Shown: positions 17,869 to 26,228 of the stretch, one piece after another
Position numbering within the stretch: position 1 is the first letter of the stretch
How the letters are laid out: every line of letters starts with the position of its first letter
Source: Microbacterium sp. Root61
GTDB lineage: Bacteria > Actinomycetota > Actinomycetes > Actinomycetales > Microbacteriaceae
Assembly (NCBI RefSeq): GCF_001427525.1
Contig: NZ_LMGU01000001.1
Span: 3,107,713 to 3,171,712, forward strand
DNA length: 64,000 bases
Direction: 5' to 3'
Notes under the pieces: model-generated
Database searches by the model: none
What the model was told of the DNA's origin: nothing
What the model saw: only the letters and a program-made list of their open reading frames with translations
Made by a program: the position numbers and the translations under genes

Positions 17869-18884
17869 ACTCCGAACCGTGCGCGCAGGCGCGGCAGGAT
17901 CTCGGCGCCGTACGTGCGCAGGAACTCGGCCTGATCGTGACCGGGGTCGTGGAACACGAGGTGGCGGAAACCGAGCTCTACGTAGGCCGCGATGCGCTCG
18001 ACGTGCTCGTCGGGGTCGGTCGAGACGATGAAGCGCGACGCGGCACGTTCGATCGGCAGTTCGGCAGCCCGTCGCTGCATCTCGATCGGGTCGTGGACGC
18101 CCATCTTCTCCTCGGCCGACAGCGCCAACGGCGCCCAGAACCGGGTCTTCTCCAGAGCGACCTCGCGGTCGGGGTGGTACGAGACCTTGACCTCCATGAG
18201 GGTGTCCACGGCGTCGGCGGGACGGCCGGCCTTCGCGAGACCATCCGCCAGCGCGGGCAGCAGCGTCTCGGTGTACAGCGCCGGGTCCTTGCCGCTCGTC
18301 GTGATGTAGCCGTCCGCGATCCGGCCCGCGAGTCGGGTCGCTGCCGGACCGGACGCGCCGATGTAGATCGGGACCTTCTGATCGGCGGGCGGCCGGTCGT
18401 AGATCGTGGCGTCCTTGACCGAGTAGTAGGTCCCGTCGAACGTGACGCGGTCCTGCTCCCACAACTTTTCGATCAGGATGATGGCTTCCTTCAACCGCTG
18501 GAAGCGCTCCGGGCCATCCGGCCAGTCCAGCCCCAGCGTGACCTCGTTGAGCGCCTCACCCGTGCCGACGCCGAGGATCATGCGCCCCGGATACATCACG
18601 CCGAGGGTGGCGAACGCCTGCGCGATCACGGCCGGGTGGTACCGGAAGGTCGGGGTCAGCACGGAGGTGCCGAGCAGCACGCGCTCGGTGCGGGCGCCGA
18701 GCGCGCCGAGCCAGGGGAGGGCGGCCGGCGCGTGACCGCCGTCGTGCATCCACGGCTGGAAGTGGTCGGAGAGGAAGACCGAGTCGAAGCCCATCTCCTC
18801 GGCCAGCACACCGAACTCGACCAGCTCGGTGGGTCCGAACTGCTCCGCGGAGGCCTTGTACCCGAACCGCAGGGGAACCGTCAT
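17865..18884 (-). CDS. fgd: F420-dependent glucose-6-phosphate dehydrogenase
   Basis: Oxidises glucose-6-phosphate to 6-phosphogluconolactone while reducing F420. The 339-residue luciferase-like TIM barrel keeps the FGD signatures: FGYKASAEQFGPTELVE, SDHFQPW with the catalytic His (His41) and Trp45, GTSVLTPTFRYHPAVIAQAF, and GVGTGEALNE with the catalytic Glu (Glu110). The C-terminal HLVFHDPGHDQ also matches. An AGAGGAGAAG ribosome site precedes ATG, which overlaps the upstream stop (ATGA). It supplies F420H2 and is coupled to fbiC and cofC. Confidence 0.93.
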   Translation of the reverse strand: MTVPLRFGYKASAEQFGPTELVEFGVLAEEMGFDSVFLSDHFQPWMHDGGHAPAALPWLGALGARTERVLLGTSVLTPTFRYHPAVIAQAFATLGVMYPGRMILGVGTGEALNEVTLGLDWPDGPERFQRLKEAIILIEKLWEQDRVTFDGTYYSVKDATIYDRPPADQKVPIYIGASGPAATRLAGRIADGYITTSGKDPALYTETLLPALADGLAKAGRPADAVDTLMEVKVSYHPDREVALEKTRFWAPLALSAEEKMGVHDPIEMQRRAAELPIERAASRFIVSTDPDEHVERIAAYVELGFRHLVFHDPGHDQAEFLRTYGAEILPRLRARFGV

Positions 18885-20392
18885 GACTCTTCTCCTCTCG
18901 CGGGCCGCGCGTCCGCGCCGCTCGCCGTGATGCTTTCCAGTTCGAACTCCGTGCCGCCGGTGCGCGCCAGCCGCGAGCGGAACGCGTCGACGGTTCCGGG
19001 CCACAGCAGGGTGAGGCGGCCGGAGCGTTCGTCGACGTACCAGTTGCGGCATCCGCCCGTGATCCAGGGGGTGGATGCGGCGGCCCGCGCGATCTCGTCG
19101 GTATAGGTCCGCTCGGCCTCGGGATGCACGCGCAGCACGCCGTCGGCGAGGGTCTCGCGCAGGGCCAGGGCGCGCACGGCGTAGGCCGCCTGCTCCTCGA
19201 CCATCAGCACGGACGAGTTGTGGCCGAGCGACGCGTTGGGGCCGTTCAGCACGAACATGTTCGGGAACCCGCCGACGACAGTGGAGGCGAAGGAGGTCAT
19301 GCCCTCGGACCAGTGCTCGTCGAGGGTGATGCCGTCCTCGCCGCGGACGAGCGCCGCATAGGGCTGCCGGGTGGACGCGAAGCCGGTCGCGAGCACGAGC
19401 ACGTCCACCTCGTGGCGCGCGCCGCTCTCGGCGACGAGCGTCGAGCCCTCGACCGACGCGAGCGCAGACGCCTCCAGCGTCACCGCGCCCGAGCCGATCG
19501 CGGGGTAGAACGCGTCCGACAGCAGCACCCGCTTGCACCCGAACGCGTAGTCGGGGGTGAGTGAGGCCCGCAGTGCGGGGTCGCCGACCTGGGAGTGCAG
19601 GTGCGCGAGTGCGATGTCGCGGGCTGCGACGGATGCCGCGGCATCCCCCGATCGTGAGGCGAAGCGCGCCTCGCCCTCGGCGTACAGCTCGGCGCGGAGT
19701 CGATCGAGGGATTCCGGATGCGCGGCGAAGTCGGCGCGCTCGGCGTCGCTGTACGCGCGGGCGTCGCGGGGCACGATCCATGCCGGGGTGCGCTGGAAGA
19801 GTGTCACCCGTGCGGCGCGGGACGCCAGCTCCGGCACGAGCTGGATCGCGCTGGCGCCGGTGCCGACCACGGCGACCCTGGCGTGGGCGAGGTCGACGGA
19901 GTGATCCCAGCGGGCCGAGTGGAACAGCGGGCCGGGGAAGCTCTCCAGCCCCGGCACGTCCGGGACATCGGGCTCGGTCAGTCGGCCGCAGGCCAGGACC
20001 AGGGCCTCGGCCTCGATAGTCTCGGGGGCGTCGCCGCCGGTCTCGATGCGCCACACGTCGTCATCCCAGACGGCAGCGAGCATCGGGGCGCGCAGGCGGA
20101 GCCGGTCGCCGAGCTGCTCGAGATCGACGACGTCCTCGAGGTAGCCGCGGATCTCGTCGCCGCGCGCATACACGCCCGACCAGGCCGGGTTGGGGTGTGC
20201 GGCGAAACCGTACAGGTGCGAGGGCACGTCGCACGCGACGCCCGGATAGGTGTTCTCGCGCCAGGTGCCGCCGACGGATGCCGCGCGCTCCAGGATCGCG
20301 AACGACTCGCGCCCGGCCCGCCGCAGCGCCATCGCCATGCCGATGCCGGCGAACCCGGCGCCGACGATCGCGACCTCCACGCGCACTGTCAT
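18881..20392 (-). CDS. Flavin-containing Baeyer-Villiger-type monooxygenase
   Basis: A 503-residue FAD/NADPH monooxygenase. GAGFAG near residues 11-16 and VVGTGASA near 176-183 are the two dinucleotide motifs. FPGPLFHSARWD (152-163) fits the Baeyer-Villiger fingerprint FxGxxxHxxxW. Other family blocks are GGTWRENTYPGVACDVPSHLY and a late DVLVLATGF. It sits between fbiC and fgd with ATGA overlaps on both sides, so it belongs to the F420 operon although FAD/NADPH enzymes of this family do not need F420. Substrate unknown (ketones, steroids or terpenoids are typical). Confidence 0.88.
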   Translation of the reverse strand: MTVRVEVAIVGAGFAGIGMAMALRRAGRESFAILERAASVGGTWRENTYPGVACDVPSHLYGFAAHPNPAWSGVYARGDEIRGYLEDVVDLEQLGDRLRLRAPMLAAVWDDDVWRIETGGDAPETIEAEALVLACGRLTEPDVPDVPGLESFPGPLFHSARWDHSVDLAHARVAVVGTGASAIQLVPELASRAARVTLFQRTPAWIVPRDARAYSDAERADFAAHPESLDRLRAELYAEGEARFASRSGDAAASVAARDIALAHLHSQVGDPALRASLTPDYAFGCKRVLLSDAFYPAIGSGAVTLEASALASVEGSTLVAESGARHEVDVLVLATGFASTRQPYAALVRGEDGITLDEHWSEGMTSFASTVVGGFPNMFVLNGPNASLGHNSSVLMVEEQAAYAVRALALRETLADGVLRVHPEAERTYTDEIARAAASTPWITGGCRNWYVDERSGRLTLLWPGTVDAFRSRLARTGGTEFELESITASGADARPARGEES

Positions 20393-22776
20393 CGCGTGCC
20401 CGTCGGCTCGCGGTAGTCCGTCGTGCGCACCCGGAACGGCCGGAACAGGCGCGCGGCGATGCGTGCGGCATCCGCCACCGGCAGTTCGAGGCCCTGCTCG
20501 ATGCCCGTGTCCGGACGCACGCGTCCGTCCAGCAGCGTCCCGCCGAGGTCGTCGCCGCCGGCGCGGAGGAGGACGGCGGCGGTCTCGCGGCCGACGCGCG
20601 TCCACGGGATCTGGACGTGCGGGATGCTGCCGGACAGCAGCAGTCGGGATACTGCGACCATCGCCCGGTGCTCGTCGAGGGCGGATCTGCCGGTGACCAG
20701 GGGAGTGCCGTGTCCGGGGAGCGGGATGGGCACGAATTCGGTGAATCCGCCTGTCTCGGCCTGGATCCCGCGGAGTCGGTGCAGGTGGGCGATGCGCTCG
20801 GCGGCGGTCTCGACATGCCCGTAGAACAAGACGGACGTCGAGTTCAACCCGGCGCGGTGTGCGGCGGTGATGCCCTCGACCCAGCGGTCGATCTCGAGGT
20901 CGCCGGGGGCGATCAGGCCCCGGACGCGTTCGCTGAGCACCTTCACCCCGGTGCCCGGGACTGTGTTCACTCCGGCGCTCGTCAGTGCGGCCAGGGCTCC
21001 CGTGAGTCCGAGGCCGCCGCGCTCGGCGAGATCCCACACGTCTTGCGGACGGTAGGCGTGGATGTGCAGGCCCGGCGACGCCGTCCGGATGGCGCGGACG
21101 ATCTCGAGGTACGCCTCCGGAGCCTCGGACGGCTCGAGGCGTCCCTGCACGCACAGCTCGGTGGCGCCCAGGTCCCACGCGTCGGCCGCGATGGCGCCGA
21201 CCTCGTCGAGTGTGAATGTGCCCGGCTCGGAGGTGGCGGCGGAGCGGAACCCGGTGGAGGTCAGGTTGCGGTTGATGACCAGGCTCACGGCCTCGCCCAC
21301 GGTGTAGCGGCGCACATCGTCGGCGGTCGCGGCGAGGTGGTCGAGGTCGTCGCCGGTGGCCTCGAGCAGTGCGATCCATTCGGCGTCGTCGAGGCTCAGC
21401 GGATCGGAGGCGGCCCGCGCCGCGACCCCTCGCACGTCCCCCGCGCGAGACGTGGCGAAAGTGCCTGCCGCGGCGCGGGGTGGAACCGTTTGCCGCGTCT
21501 CGCGCAACGGGGTGGGGAGTGTCAGCGGGGCGGCGAGGCCTGTCGCGGGGTCGGCCAGCGCGACCACCGCCGGCAGGAGGTCGGGGTCGATCCACGCGGC
21601 GGCATCGTGCAGGTACTCGGGGTGGGCGGTCAGGCGCTCGCGCAGGATGAAGCCGAGTTCGGCCGTCATGGCCGCGAGGTCGTCGACGTGCGGCCATGGC
21701 CGCTCCGGGTTGACGTGGTCGGCCGTGAGCGGCGAAACGCCGCCCCAGTCGTCGGCGCCGGCCGCGATCAGCAGCGCGAACTCCGCCGGATCGGACAGAT
21801 TCGGCGGCACCTGGATGCGCATGTGCGGACCCATGACCACGCGCGCCACGGCGACGGCGGCGACGTGCTCGAAGACCGAGGCATCCGGTGCCGACTGCAT
21901 CGCGGTGCGGGGCTTCGCGCGGAAGTTCTGCACGATCACCTCCTGCACGTGACCGCGTCCGCCGCGGACATGCCGCTCGTTCGAGTCTCGGAGGGCGATG
22001 AGCGATTCGGCGCGGTCGCGCAGGGTCTCGCCGATGCCCACGAGGATTCCAGTGGTGAACGGGATGCCGGCACGCCCGGCATCCTCGATCACGGCCAGCC
22101 GCAGGTCGGGGTCCTTGTCGGGCGAGCCGAAGTGCACCTGTCCGGGCTCCTCGAACAGGCGACGCGAGGTGGTCTCGAGCATCATGCCCATCGACGGAGC
22201 GGTGGGCCGCAGCATCCGCAGCTCGTCGTACGCCATTACCCCGGGGTTCAGGTGCACGAGCATCCCGGTCTCGGCGGTGATCAGGCGCGCGATGTGGCCG
22301 ACGTAGTCCAGCGTCGAGGCGAAGCCGTGCTCGTCGAGCCAGGCGCGCGCCTCGGGCCAGCGGTCCTCGGGGCGGTCGCCGAGCGTGAGCAGCGCCTCCT
22401 TGCAGCCCAGCGCGGCGCCCTGCCGCACGACCGACAGCACCTGCTCCGGCGACATGTACGCGGGCTTGTGCATCTTCAGCAACTGGGCCGGGGTATCCAC
22501 GAACACGCAGTAGTGGCAGCGGTCGCGGCACAGGGTGGTCAGCGGCACGAACACCTTGCGCGAGTACGTGATCACACCGGGACGCCCGGATGCCTCGAGC
22601 CCGGCATCGCGGAGTGCTCCGGCGATGCGCAGGAGCTCGTCGAGGTCTTCTCCCCGGGCGTGCAGCAGCGCTTCGGCGTCGTCGACGTCGAGTCGCTCGC
22701 CGCGGGCGGCTCGCGCGAGCCCCGCTGCGATCGAGCGGTGGTCGGCAGCCGCGACGGGCGAATCCACGGTGGTCAT
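20389..22776 (-). CDS. fbiC: FbiC-type Fo synthase fusion (CofG-CofH) with CofH half lacking its iron-sulfur cysteines
   Basis: FbiC fuses two radical-SAM domains, CofG and CofH, which together build Fo, the deazaflavin precursor of F420. The CofG half (about 65-420) is intact: TTLCRDRCHYCVF gives CX3CX2C at Cys83, Cys87 and Cys90. The CofH half (about 480-795) keeps the fold markers VINRN, HIHAYRP, GTGVKVL, FYGHVETAAERIAHL, TGGFTEFVPIPL and LGGTLLDG. Where CX3CX2C should follow VINRN, residues 502-523 read NRNLTSTGFRSAATSEPGTF, with no Cys. The frame is continuous, so this is not a frameshift. Length is 795 residues, shorter than the ~850 typical of FbiC. First gene of the operon. Confidence 0.88.
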   Translation of the reverse strand: MTTVDSPVAAADHRSIAAGLARAARGERLDVDDAEALLHARGEDLDELLRIAGALRDAGLEASGRPGVITYSRKVFVPLTTLCRDRCHYCVFVDTPAQLLKMHKPAYMSPEQVLSVVRQGAALGCKEALLTLGDRPEDRWPEARAWLDEHGFASTLDYVGHIARLITAETGMLVHLNPGVMAYDELRMLRPTAPSMGMMLETTSRRLFEEPGQVHFGSPDKDPDLRLAVIEDAGRAGIPFTTGILVGIGETLRDRAESLIALRDSNERHVRGGRGHVQEVIVQNFRAKPRTAMQSAPDASVFEHVAAVAVARVVMGPHMRIQVPPNLSDPAEFALLIAAGADDWGGVSPLTADHVNPERPWPHVDDLAAMTAELGFILRERLTAHPEYLHDAAAWIDPDLLPAVVALADPATGLAAPLTLPTPLRETRQTVPPRAAAGTFATSRAGDVRGVAARAASDPLSLDDAEWIALLEATGDDLDHLAATADDVRRYTVGEAVSLVINRNLTSTGFRSAATSEPGTFTLDEVGAIAADAWDLGATELCVQGRLEPSEAPEAYLEIVRAIRTASPGLHIHAYRPQDVWDLAERGGLGLTGALAALTSAGVNTVPGTGVKVLSERVRGLIAPGDLEIDRWVEGITAAHRAGLNSTSVLFYGHVETAAERIAHLHRLRGIQAETGGFTEFVPIPLPGHGTPLVTGRSALDEHRAMVAVSRLLLSGSIPHVQIPWTRVGRETAAVLLRAGGDDLGGTLLDGRVRPDTGIEQGLELPVADAARIAARLFRPFRVRTTDYREPTGTR

Positions 22777-22880
22777 CGATTCAGTCTCTCACCGCTGACA
22801 GCACCCGGTCCCGTCGGATCGTTGCGGGTCCGTAAGCAAACGTCCAGCGGGGGTGACCGTCGCGCTGGCAGACTAGGAGC

Positions 22881-23336
22881 ATGGTGACCTTGCTGCTGGA
22901 CTCGACGCAGCTCGAAGTCGTGCTCTCGCGAGTCGAGCGCACCCTTGCATTCCGAAAAGGGAATGTGGTGATCGAGAGATCGGCGATCGCCAAGGTCCAG
23001 CTCACGGATGACGGATGGACCTGGCTGCGCGGGGTGCCGAGCCCCGGCACCCATGTGCGCGGAGCCGTCGCCATGGGCACGTGGAAGTCCACCGGTGCGA
23101 ACGACTTCGTCCTCATCCGCCGTCATCGTCCGGGCGTCGTCATCGACCTCGATGGGCACGACGAGTTCGAGCGGATCATTCTGACCACGCGTCACGGCCT
23201 CGCCCTCGTGCAGGCGCTGCGGCTGGATGTGCAGGACGAAGCCGCGGATGTCGTCGAGCTCGCCGCCGAGGCCGAACCCGAGCCGAAGCCGAAGAAGCCG
23301 CGCACCCGCGCCGCGAAGCCGGCCACCGCTTCCTGA
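22881..23336 (+). CDS. Conserved hypothetical protein, small beta-rich domain with basic tail
   Basis: A 151-residue soluble protein I cannot place with confidence. Residues 1-110 look like a small beta domain (LLLDSTQLEVVLSRVERTL, then KGNVVIERSAIAKVQL and VVIDLDGHDEFERIIL), reminiscent of bacterial PH-like domains. The last 30 residues are Glu/Pro/Lys/Ala repeats ending in a basic tail. It diverges from fbiC across about 100 bp and is a single-gene unit followed by a convergent ABC operon. Confidence 0.7.
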   Translation: MVTLLLDSTQLEVVLSRVERTLAFRKGNVVIERSAIAKVQLTDDGWTWLRGVPSPGTHVRGAVAMGTWKSTGANDFVLIRRHRPGVVIDLDGHDEFERIILTTRHGLALVQALRLDVQDEAADVVELAAEAEPEPKPKKPRTRAAKPATAS

Positions 23337-23363
23337 GCCGAGCGCCCGCCCGCCCCCCCCGAT

Positions 23364-23382
23364 CCCGGGCGAGATACCCGGG
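23364..23382. terminator. Possible short terminator hairpin
   Basis: CCCGGG-CGAGATA-CCCGGG lies between two convergent genes, after a run of eight or more C residues. Stem only 6 bp; weak support. Confidence 0.3.
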
Positions 23383-23391
23383 GCGAGCCCG

Positions 23392-24216
23392 TCAGCTGAC
23401 GTCGCGGCGCCAGCTGAAGAGGTAGCCGAGGAAGATGAGCACCGCGGCGTAGCCGAGCAGGACGAGGCCGCCCGCCCACCACTCCAGCGGATCACCGGTC
23501 GATGCGCCGGTGCCCGCCGACATGCTGAGCACGCTGGCACCCACCAGGGCGTCGCCCGCGGCGCCCGGGAGGAACTTCGTCGCGTCGGACAGTCCTTCGA
23601 CGAAGGATGCCGCGACCCGGCCGATCGGCTCCAGGAACTGTGTGAACACCAGCACTCCGACGATGGCGCCGACCTGGTTGCGCACCAGCGCACCGACACC
23701 GATGCCGACCAGCACCCACAGCACGAACGCGATCACCATGCGCCCGATGAGTGCCCAGGTGTCGCCGGAAGAGAACCCGGTGTCCAGCCCGAATCCGGCG
23801 AGGAAGCCGGCCGAGGGCGCGACCGATGCGACGATGCCGACGACGGCGTAGAGGACGCCCAGCAGGATGCCGATGAGGACCTTCGCGATGAGCACGGTGC
23901 TGCGGCGCGGTGTCGCGAGGAAGGTCGGGGTCAGCGTCTTGTGACGGAACTCCGTCGTCACCATGAGCGTGCCGATGAGCACCGGGAAGACGTAGCCCAC
24001 CGACGTCGCCGAACTGTAGAGCAGGGAGGGCAGCATGTCGGCCGGAATCTGGGGGCCGTTGCCCGGCAGAGAGCCGGTGGATGCGGCCGAGAACACGAAT
24101 CCGAGCGCAGTGGCGGTGAATGCGACGTAGACGAACAGGACGATCGCGAGGATCCACCACATCGCCGTCGAGAACTGCTTGGTGGCCTCCGAGCGGCTGG
24201 CGTTGATGAGGCTCAT
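23392..24216 (-). CDS. ABC-2 type transporter permease
   Basis: A 274-residue membrane protein with six hydrophobic segments in the ABC-2 layout: a first helix at about 20-40, a loop of about 25 residues, then VGYVFPVLIGTLMVTTEFRHKTLTPTFL. The EFRHKT coupling-helix motif is characteristic of this family. The remaining helices end in a short basic tail. The ATG overlaps the stop of the upstream ATPase. Together they form a two-component exporter, often involved in drug, peptide or lipid export. Confidence 0.88.
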   Translation of the reverse strand: MSLINASRSEATKQFSTAMWWILAIVLFVYVAFTATALGFVFSAASTGSLPGNGPQIPADMLPSLLYSSATSVGYVFPVLIGTLMVTTEFRHKTLTPTFLATPRRSTVLIAKVLIGILLGVLYAVVGIVASVAPSAGFLAGFGLDTGFSSGDTWALIGRMVIAFVLWVLVGIGVGALVRNQVGAIVGVLVFTQFLEPIGRVAASFVEGLSDATKFLPGAAGDALVGASVLSMSAGTGASTGDPLEWWAGGLVLLGYAAVLIFLGYLFSWRRDVS

Positions 24217-26090
24217 CGCTGCTCACCCTCCTCGTGGTCGTCGGCTTCCGGCCCAGGCTCGTCGCTCGAGGGCTCGGCCGGGTCAGCTCCGGGGTCATCG
24301 TCTTCCGGCGAATGGTCTTCGGATGCTTCGGATGCTTCGGATGCTTCGGATTCCGGTTCCGCGGAGCCCTCGGCGTCAACCGTCGCAGGGGCTTCGGGGG
24401 TGCTGTCGTCGTCGGTGCTCTCGACGGCCTCAGCCGCGTCATCCGTCGACGTCTCGACGTCGGCATCTGCTTCGGTGTCGACCTCGACCTCGACCTCGAC
24501 CGCGTCGGCAACGGGCTCGACGGGAGCCTCGATGTCCGCTTCGTCCACGCCCGCCTCGGCATCCACCTCAGCCTCGGCATCCGCGTCCGCAACACTCGAC
24601 GCCTCGCCCTCGGCTGTCCCGGGGATCGCGTTGCCCTCGTCGTCGAACGAGTGGAAGAAGCGATCGGCCTCGACATCCGCCTCGGTCTTGACGTAGTCCT
24701 CCCACGGGCGGTCCGACACGGTGCCCTCGGGAGCGTCCGCGTCGGGCTCGTCGTCGAGGGCGTCGGTCAGGTCGTCGTCGATGTCGGCAAGCGCGTCCAC
24801 ATCCACGTCGGCGTCCACGGCCGGTTCGTCATCGACGGTCGCCGCGACCGCTGCGACCTCGGCGGGGATGATGTCGATCACGCCCGTGCTCGCGACGGCG
24901 AACGACGCCTCCGCGGACGGATGCCGCTCCTCGGGTGCCGCCGCGGGCTCCTCCGGCTCGAAGGCCTGCGCGAGTGCCGCGGCACCGAGTCCGGCGGCTG
25001 CGCCCGCGGCGACGGCGCCACCGGGGGTGCCGAGCGTCTCGGCGTCGAAGGTCGCCGCCAGCGCGGACGCCTCGAGCTCGTCACCGTCCTCGACAACCTC
25101 GTCACCGGGGACCACGTCGTCCATCGCCTCCACGGCACCGGCCACCGCGGCGATGTAGGCGGCATCCGGCACTCCACCGCTCGCGCTGGGGTGCACGCGC
25201 ACGCCGTTGACCAGATCCAGGAAGACCTCTTCGAGCGCCGGTCCGCGACGCTGCAGCGCGGAGAGGGGCACACCGGATGCCGCAGCGATCAGGCCGACGG
25301 AGACCGGCTCGGCCCCGCGCACGGTGAGCCCGGAGCGGAGGACCTCGAACGGCACCTCGGCGTCGCTGAGAGCCGCCGAGAGGGCGGCGCGGTCGGGGGA
25401 GTCGACGATCGTCGTGTACTCGGACGGGTCGGTCAGCTGGTCGAGGCCGCCCTGGAACACGAGACGGCCCTGCGCGATGATCAGCAGCGCGTCGACGGTC
25501 TGCTGCACCTCGGACAGGAGGTGCGAGGAGACGAGCACGGTGCGGCCCTGACGTGCGAACTCGCGCAGGAAGCCGCGCAGCCACTTGATGCCCTCGGGGT
25601 CGAGACCGTTGGACGGCTCGTCGAGCACGAGCACGCCCGGGTCGCCGAGGAGCGCGTAGGCGAGGCCGAGGCGCTGCCGCATGCCCAGCGAGAAGCCGCC
25701 GACCTTGCGGCCGGCAGCGTCGGCGAGCCCGACCAGACCGAGCGTCTCATCGACCCGAGAGAGGGGCAGGCCCGCGGCCTGCGCGTACACCTTGAGGTGG
25801 TTGGCCGCGGTGCGTCCGGGATGGAAGCTGGACGCCTCGAGCACGGCGCCGACGGTCTGCAGCGGGTGCGCGAGCCGAGCGTAGGGGAGGCCGCCGATGG
25901 TCGCGGTGCCGGCGTCGGCCCGGATCAGGCCGAGCAGCGCGCGCAGCGTCGTGGTCTTGCCGGCGCCGTTGGGACCGAGGAATCCGGTGACCACACCGGG
26001 TTCGACCTGGGCCGTGAAGCCGGAGACCGCGGCGATGGAGCCGAAGTGTTTTGTGAGTCCCGAGAATTCCAGCATCTGTCCTTCGGGCAT
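24213..26090 (-). CDS. ABC transporter ATPase with a ~300-residue acidic C-terminal extension
   Basis: Residues 5-300 are a standard ABC-2 ATPase: Walker A GPNGAGKTT near 39-47, signature FSLGMRQRLG, Walker B VLVLDEPSNGLD, SSH switch. A typical member ends near residue 310. Here about 315 more residues follow, extremely rich in Asp, Glu, Ala and Val, almost free of Lys/Arg, with internal repeats (EVEVEV; SEASEASEASE) and one Ala/Gly stretch (AVAAGAAAGLGAAALAQAF) that could be a weak helix. The C-terminus ends EEGEQR. It is probably disordered. ATG 26090 has GAGGAGAGGG upstream; ATG 26075 is an alternative. Confidence 0.88.
   Translation of the reverse strand: MPEGQMLEFSGLTKHFGSIAAVSGFTAQVEPGVVTGFLGPNGAGKTTTLRALLGLIRADAGTATIGGLPYARLAHPLQTVGAVLEASSFHPGRTAANHLKVYAQAAGLPLSRVDETLGLVGLADAAGRKVGGFSLGMRQRLGLAYALLGDPGVLVLDEPSNGLDPEGIKWLRGFLREFARQGRTVLVSSHLLSEVQQTVDALLIIAQGRLVFQGGLDQLTDPSEYTTIVDSPDRAALSAALSDAEVPFEVLRSGLTVRGAEPVSVGLIAAASGVPLSALQRRGPALEEVFLDLVNGVRVHPSASGGVPDAAYIAAVAGAVEAMDDVVPGDEVVEDGDELEASALAATFDAETLGTPGGAVAAGAAAGLGAAALAQAFEPEEPAAAPEERHPSAEASFAVASTGVIDIIPAEVAAVAATVDDEPAVDADVDVDALADIDDDLTDALDDEPDADAPEGTVSDRPWEDYVKTEADVEADRFFHSFDDEGNAIPGTAEGEASSVADADAEAEVDAEAGVDEADIEAPVEPVADAVEVEVEVDTEADADVETSTDDAAEAVESTDDDSTPEAPATVDAEGSAEPESEASEASEASEDHSPEDDDPGADPAEPSSDEPGPEADDHEEGEQR
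24321..24347. repeat. Triplicated 9-nt tandem repeat
   Basis: GGATGCTTC occurs three times in perfect tandem inside the acidic tail of the ABC ATPase and encodes Ser-Glu-Ala units on the minus strand. A candidate for length variation between strains. Confidence 0.75.
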
Positions 26091-26215
26091 GCCGAACCCT
26101 CTCCTCGTCGCGAGTTGTTTCCCTTATCTTTGCGGAAAGTACGGCGCGGATGTGAAAAGTCGTCTCTCCGCGCGCCGCGGGCGACGGTCGAGCGCACTCC
26201 GGCCGACCCCGGCGG

Positions 26216-26221
26216 TAACGT
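26216..26221 (+). promoter_or_regulatory. Promoter -10 box of the hydrolase gene
   Basis: TAACGT lies 7 nt before the GTG at 26229, the leaderless spacing seen at other genes in the window. The gap to the divergent ABC ATPase is about 138 bp. Confidence 0.4.
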
Positions 26222-26228
26222 TGCTCGT

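Noticed and set aside
21208..21273. A frameshift or sequencing error as the cause of the missing CofH cysteines
   Set aside because: Reading the other two frames gives a stop or no cysteines, and conserved CofH blocks on both sides are in one continuous frame.
20197..22887. An 896-codon plus-strand open frame opposite fbiC and the monooxygenase
   Set aside because: No recognisable domain; it is antisense to well-supported enzymes.
24234..26228. Long in-frame extension upstream of the 3-hydroxyisobutyryl-CoA hydrolase-like gene
   Set aside because: The extension lies antisense to the ABC ATPase and is low complexity. The enzyme domain starts at GTG 26229, which has its own -10 box.
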